From: Agaricus subrufescens
Taxonomy: Eukaryota > Basidiomycota > Agaricomycetes > Agaricales > Agaricaceae
Assembly (NCBI GenBank): GCA_029945375.1
Contig: CM057058.1
Span: 1,736,001 to 1,800,000, forward strand
Length of the DNA: 64,000 nucleotides
Reading direction: 5' to 3'
Shown here: positions 61,376 to 64,000 of the stretch, piece after piece
How positions within the stretch are numbered: position 1 is the first letter of the stretch
How the letters are laid out: every line of letters starts with the position of its first letter
The notes under the pieces: model-generated
Databases searched by the model: none
What the model saw: only the letters and a program-made list of their open reading frames with translations
What the model was told of the DNA's origin: nothing
Program-made: the position numbers and the translations under genes

Positions 61376-62758
61376 AACGGGTGGGAGGAAGAGAATGACC
61401 CGCAAGGAGGGGAAGATATATAAACAAACTGAATTGCTTATCTCCATACGACGCGAGAGGTAATTTACTCCTATCTTCTTCTGCTCTCCGGTCCTTTTCT
61501 CTCGCTTCTTTTCAAGTAGAACTTGATTCCAGTCCAGAATACGGCTCGATCTTGCCTCGTGTCTTCAGGTGCATCAAGCTTACAAAAAGAAGGAAACCAC
61601 TGGACCCTTTTTTTTCACGAATCTATTCTCACAAACAGTGTAAAACGAGTTCCAACTCTCAAATTATGCGGCCCACACGCTTAACTCAACGCTTTGAATC
61701 TGGCTGGCCCGTTCTAGCCCGCTCGGTTACGCCACCTCACACTATACTTCGTCGATTCCTCCTCAATGTCTGAGGGACGTGCATGGCAGCGTGGGATGAG
61801 GTCCGGTTGCTCTTGGCCGCCACCTTTCAGGTTGCATCTGTTTATTCGGTTCTATCGGAATGACGTCGGCTCTCAACATCCTAAGACTTTGTCCTGTCCA
61901 GAGTCACTCAGCCTAACGCCACCCGTACCCAAAAATTGTTCCTAACATCTCGACCCTGCTTGACATAAACGTTCTCGGCTACCTTTTTTTATTTTGATCA
62001 TCTCAAATTCAATACTGTCGACTGTCAATAGACTTAACATCATGGCCACACACCGATAATATCTACGCGACCCGGCGGGCCTAAAGAAGGTTTCTCAAAT
62101 CATTATGATCGGCATCTGATAAAACTCTGGTGGCAACCTCAGTGCCACAGTTGTAAACGATCACACCTTATCTTTGTTTCCAAAGTCAACTTCGTGACAG
62201 GCCTTGAGGTCACTGAGTCGGAGGATCCGCGAAAGGGAGTGCGTTTTCTCTAATTTTATCCGTGCAAGAAACCCCTTCGATGGCACCAGTTATTGTCGGA
62301 TCTTGGCGCCACTGACCTGCTACGCATCGAAGGTCCCAAAGCCTTGCATGCCCCATTAGGTGGGTGACGAACAATTTCTATCGGTTCCATTCAACAACTT
62401 CTGTCATCTCACGTCCATATTTATGGATAAGTCACGCGAGGTATCTCGGTGTACCTTCTTGATGCAAACAAGAAAAGAACTCGGGAGAAGACGATTCAAC
62501 TTATGTTATGAATAAACAAGCAATGGGCTGGTGAGACCCTCTATCGACAAACCGAACTACGTATGTTTACACCATGCTCGTACGTATAAGTACGCCTGTC
62601 CCTACCTGTACTAATACACCTATCCTAATGACGACAACGTGACGACTATTTAAACACACCCAAATTACACCTTGAACATTCGTACAAACATAGTGTTCAT
62701 AGCGTTCATTGACTCGTAATCTCATGCAAACATCAAAGTAAAAAGCGTTTTCCGAAAT
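61376..62758. other. Intergenic, CASTOR-like promoter side
   Basis: 1.4 kb without a recognisable gene. It should contain the CASTOR-like gene's promoter and the 3' UTR of the gene ending at 62,759. Confidence 0.4.
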
Positions 62759-64000
62759 CTATGACCGCTGGGTTCTCCGTTTGGATCGTCTCAATCCCTC
62801 CTCACCACTATTTGAGAAACTGCTAGTCCTTGCCCTCTTCGCCGTTCGACCCGTCGAGATCACATTGGCACTTGCTTTATGCGAGGATATAGCAGAAACG
62901 GGAGTGGGTGGACTAACTACTTTGTTTGGTGATCTCTGTGGGTGGGAACGTCGGGATGATCGGGCGGATGGCAGAGGATGGGAGGATTCCGCTCGTCGTT
63001 TAGTGTTCCGAAGATGGTATCTTGAAGGAGCAGCTGAAGAACTAGGTGGAGACTCCAATAGGGATGACCTTTGGCGGGAATGTTCGGCGAGCAAAGCTGG
63101 AACGAGGGAAGAGTGTGACACTGATGGGGAGGGTCCCTTTGCCTCAACGCGTTTGCGTCCGGCAGAAGCAGTGTTACCTAGAGTCGTGGACGCGGGACCT
63201 ATCACATTTGAGGAATGTGATAGATTGGGCGCTCTAGTTCCACTGCTTTGTGGTCGCAAATTGGTATCAGCCAACCCCATCTGGAAATATGACATTGAGT
63301 CGGGATTTTGTGAGTCAGCTCTTGACGTTTCGAGTTGTGGCGGTGGAACGGAACTTTGATCGCCCATTGTCTTCGTTGATGGCCACTGGAGGGAGCCGTT
63401 CGGCGTGGCCACGGGTGTGTCAACCCATGTCCCTGCTTGTCGAGCAGGGGGAGATTGTGGTTGAGAGGTAGAGAACGATGTGTTGGTGATGTCGTATGGT
63501 AACGTTAGGTGTGGCTGCGGCTGAGATTGCGATTGTGATCCGAGATCAAGCAACGCGTCCGTTCTTTTAATTTTAGGAAACGAACGACGTGGGGGAGGCA
63601 GCAAGTCGCTCTCCAACACAGGTTCAGTTGGCGTCCTTTCAATCTTGCGCGTTGATTGCAAAGTATACACTTTCTTTTTGCGTTCTTCTTCAAGGATGTA
63701 GTGGGGATCGTTTGGGTCATTCACATTTTTAGGAAAAGAAGGTTGGATTTGACGAGGTTGGAGATAGACAGTGGGGACTGGAGGCAGAGTGCTCTCATAG
63801 GCAAAATCACGGACTTTGACGCCTAGTTGTTTCAACATGGCGACGGTGGGTTGTTCGGACTGCCTCAGTCTTCTCCGTAGTACTGGAATGCCAGAGCCAT
63901 TCACCGGCCTGGCTGTTGAAGTTGATGAACTTGGATCTTGGCTAGCTTGTTCGGCGGGTGAAGAGTCTGACGAGGTTGACTTTGGGGAAAGAAAGCGCAT
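62759..64000 (-). CDS. Basic hypothetical protein (possibly partial at window edge)
   Basis: An uninterrupted frame of 413 codons whose first codon is an ATG at exactly 64,000. It may be complete or may continue into an upstream exon outside the window. The N-terminus MRFLSPKSTSSDSSPAEQAS leads to a more ordered stretch (EQPTVAMLKQLGVKVRDFAY, then PPVPTVYLQPRQIQPSFPKN and DPHYILEEERKKKVYTLQST), probably the conserved core. The remainder is Ser/Pro/Arg-rich, and the end is strongly basic (GRTAKRARTSSF, then GLRRSKRRTQRS), suggesting nuclear localisation. I do not recognise the family. Confidence 0.65.
   Translation of the reverse strand: MRFLSPKSTSSDSSPAEQASQDPSSSTSTARPVNGSGIPVLRRRLRQSEQPTVAMLKQLGVKVRDFAYESTLPPVPTVYLQPRQIQPSFPKNVNDPNDPHYILEEERKKKVYTLQSTRKIERTPTEPVLESDLLPPPRRSFPKIKRTDALLDLGSQSQSQPQPHLTLPYDITNTSFSTSQPQSPPARQAGTWVDTPVATPNGSLQWPSTKTMGDQSSVPPPQLETSRADSQNPDSMSYFQMGLADTNLRPQSSGTRAPNLSHSSNVIGPASTTLGNTASAGRKRVEAKGPSPSVSHSSLVPALLAEHSRQRSSLLESPPSSSAAPSRYHLRNTKRRAESSHPLPSARSSRRSHPQRSPNKVVSPPTPVSAISSHKASANVISTGRTAKRARTSSFSNSGEEGLRRSKRRTQRS

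Overview
The window is nuclear DNA from a filamentous fungus, most likely an agaricomycete basidiomycete. Genes are dense and full of introns of about 50-70 bp. Respiratory complex I subunits, a velvet regulator, an Arp2/3 subunit and 3-methylcrotonyl-CoA carboxylase are all present. No rRNA, tRNA, CRISPR array or autonomous transposase was found. The placement is inferred from gene content and intron style, not from a marker tree.

Layout. 0-2.1 kb: a tail-anchored hypothetical protein (-). 2.6-4.5 kb: a 1.94-kb, almost perfectly palindromic fold-back element bounded by an 8-bp target-site duplication. 5.3-18.2 kb, mostly housekeeping genes: LEU2 (-), NOB1 (+), glycogen branching enzyme (-), PSF2 (+), a TRP/Yvc1-type channel (-), ARPC3 (+). 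18.2-30.7 kb: MCCase beta subunit (-), ArfGAP (-), velB (+), a large PPR protein (-), a GNAT acetyltransferase (+). 32.6-38.2 kb: a two-HMG-box protein resembling Coprinopsis Exp1 (-), complex I NDUFA13/GRIM-19 (-), an INO80F-like coiled-coil protein (+). 38.2-45.3 kb: a 7-kb gene-poor stretch with only orphan open segments. 45.3-55.3 kb: complex I NDUFS8 (-), prefoldin 2 (+), a secreted CAP/PR-1 protein (+), a large low-complexity hypothetical protein (-), an SDR dehydrogenase (+). 56-64 kb: a hypothetical acidic protein with an internal repeat (+), a CASTOR-like ACT-domain protein (-), and a basic hypothetical protein (-) whose ATG is the last codon of the window.

How the genes relate. Orientation mostly alternates, giving eight divergent pairs that share 109-436 bp between start codons (LEU2/NOB1, GBE/PSF2, TRP/ARPC3, ArfGAP/velB, PPR/GNAT, NDUFA13/INO80F, NDUFS8/PFD2, hypothetical/SDR), while several convergent gaps run to almost 2 kb. 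There is no biosynthetic cluster. Loosely shared themes are leucine metabolism (LEU2 synthesis, MCCase breakdown), mitochondrial function (MCCase, PPR, two complex I subunits) and an amino-acid-sensor-like ACT protein.

The strongest unusual signals are the fold-back element, the CASTOR-like gene, two internally duplicated proteins of unknown fold, and the gene-poor 7-kb stretch. Exon boundaries were read by eye from splice motifs and from frame and homology continuity.
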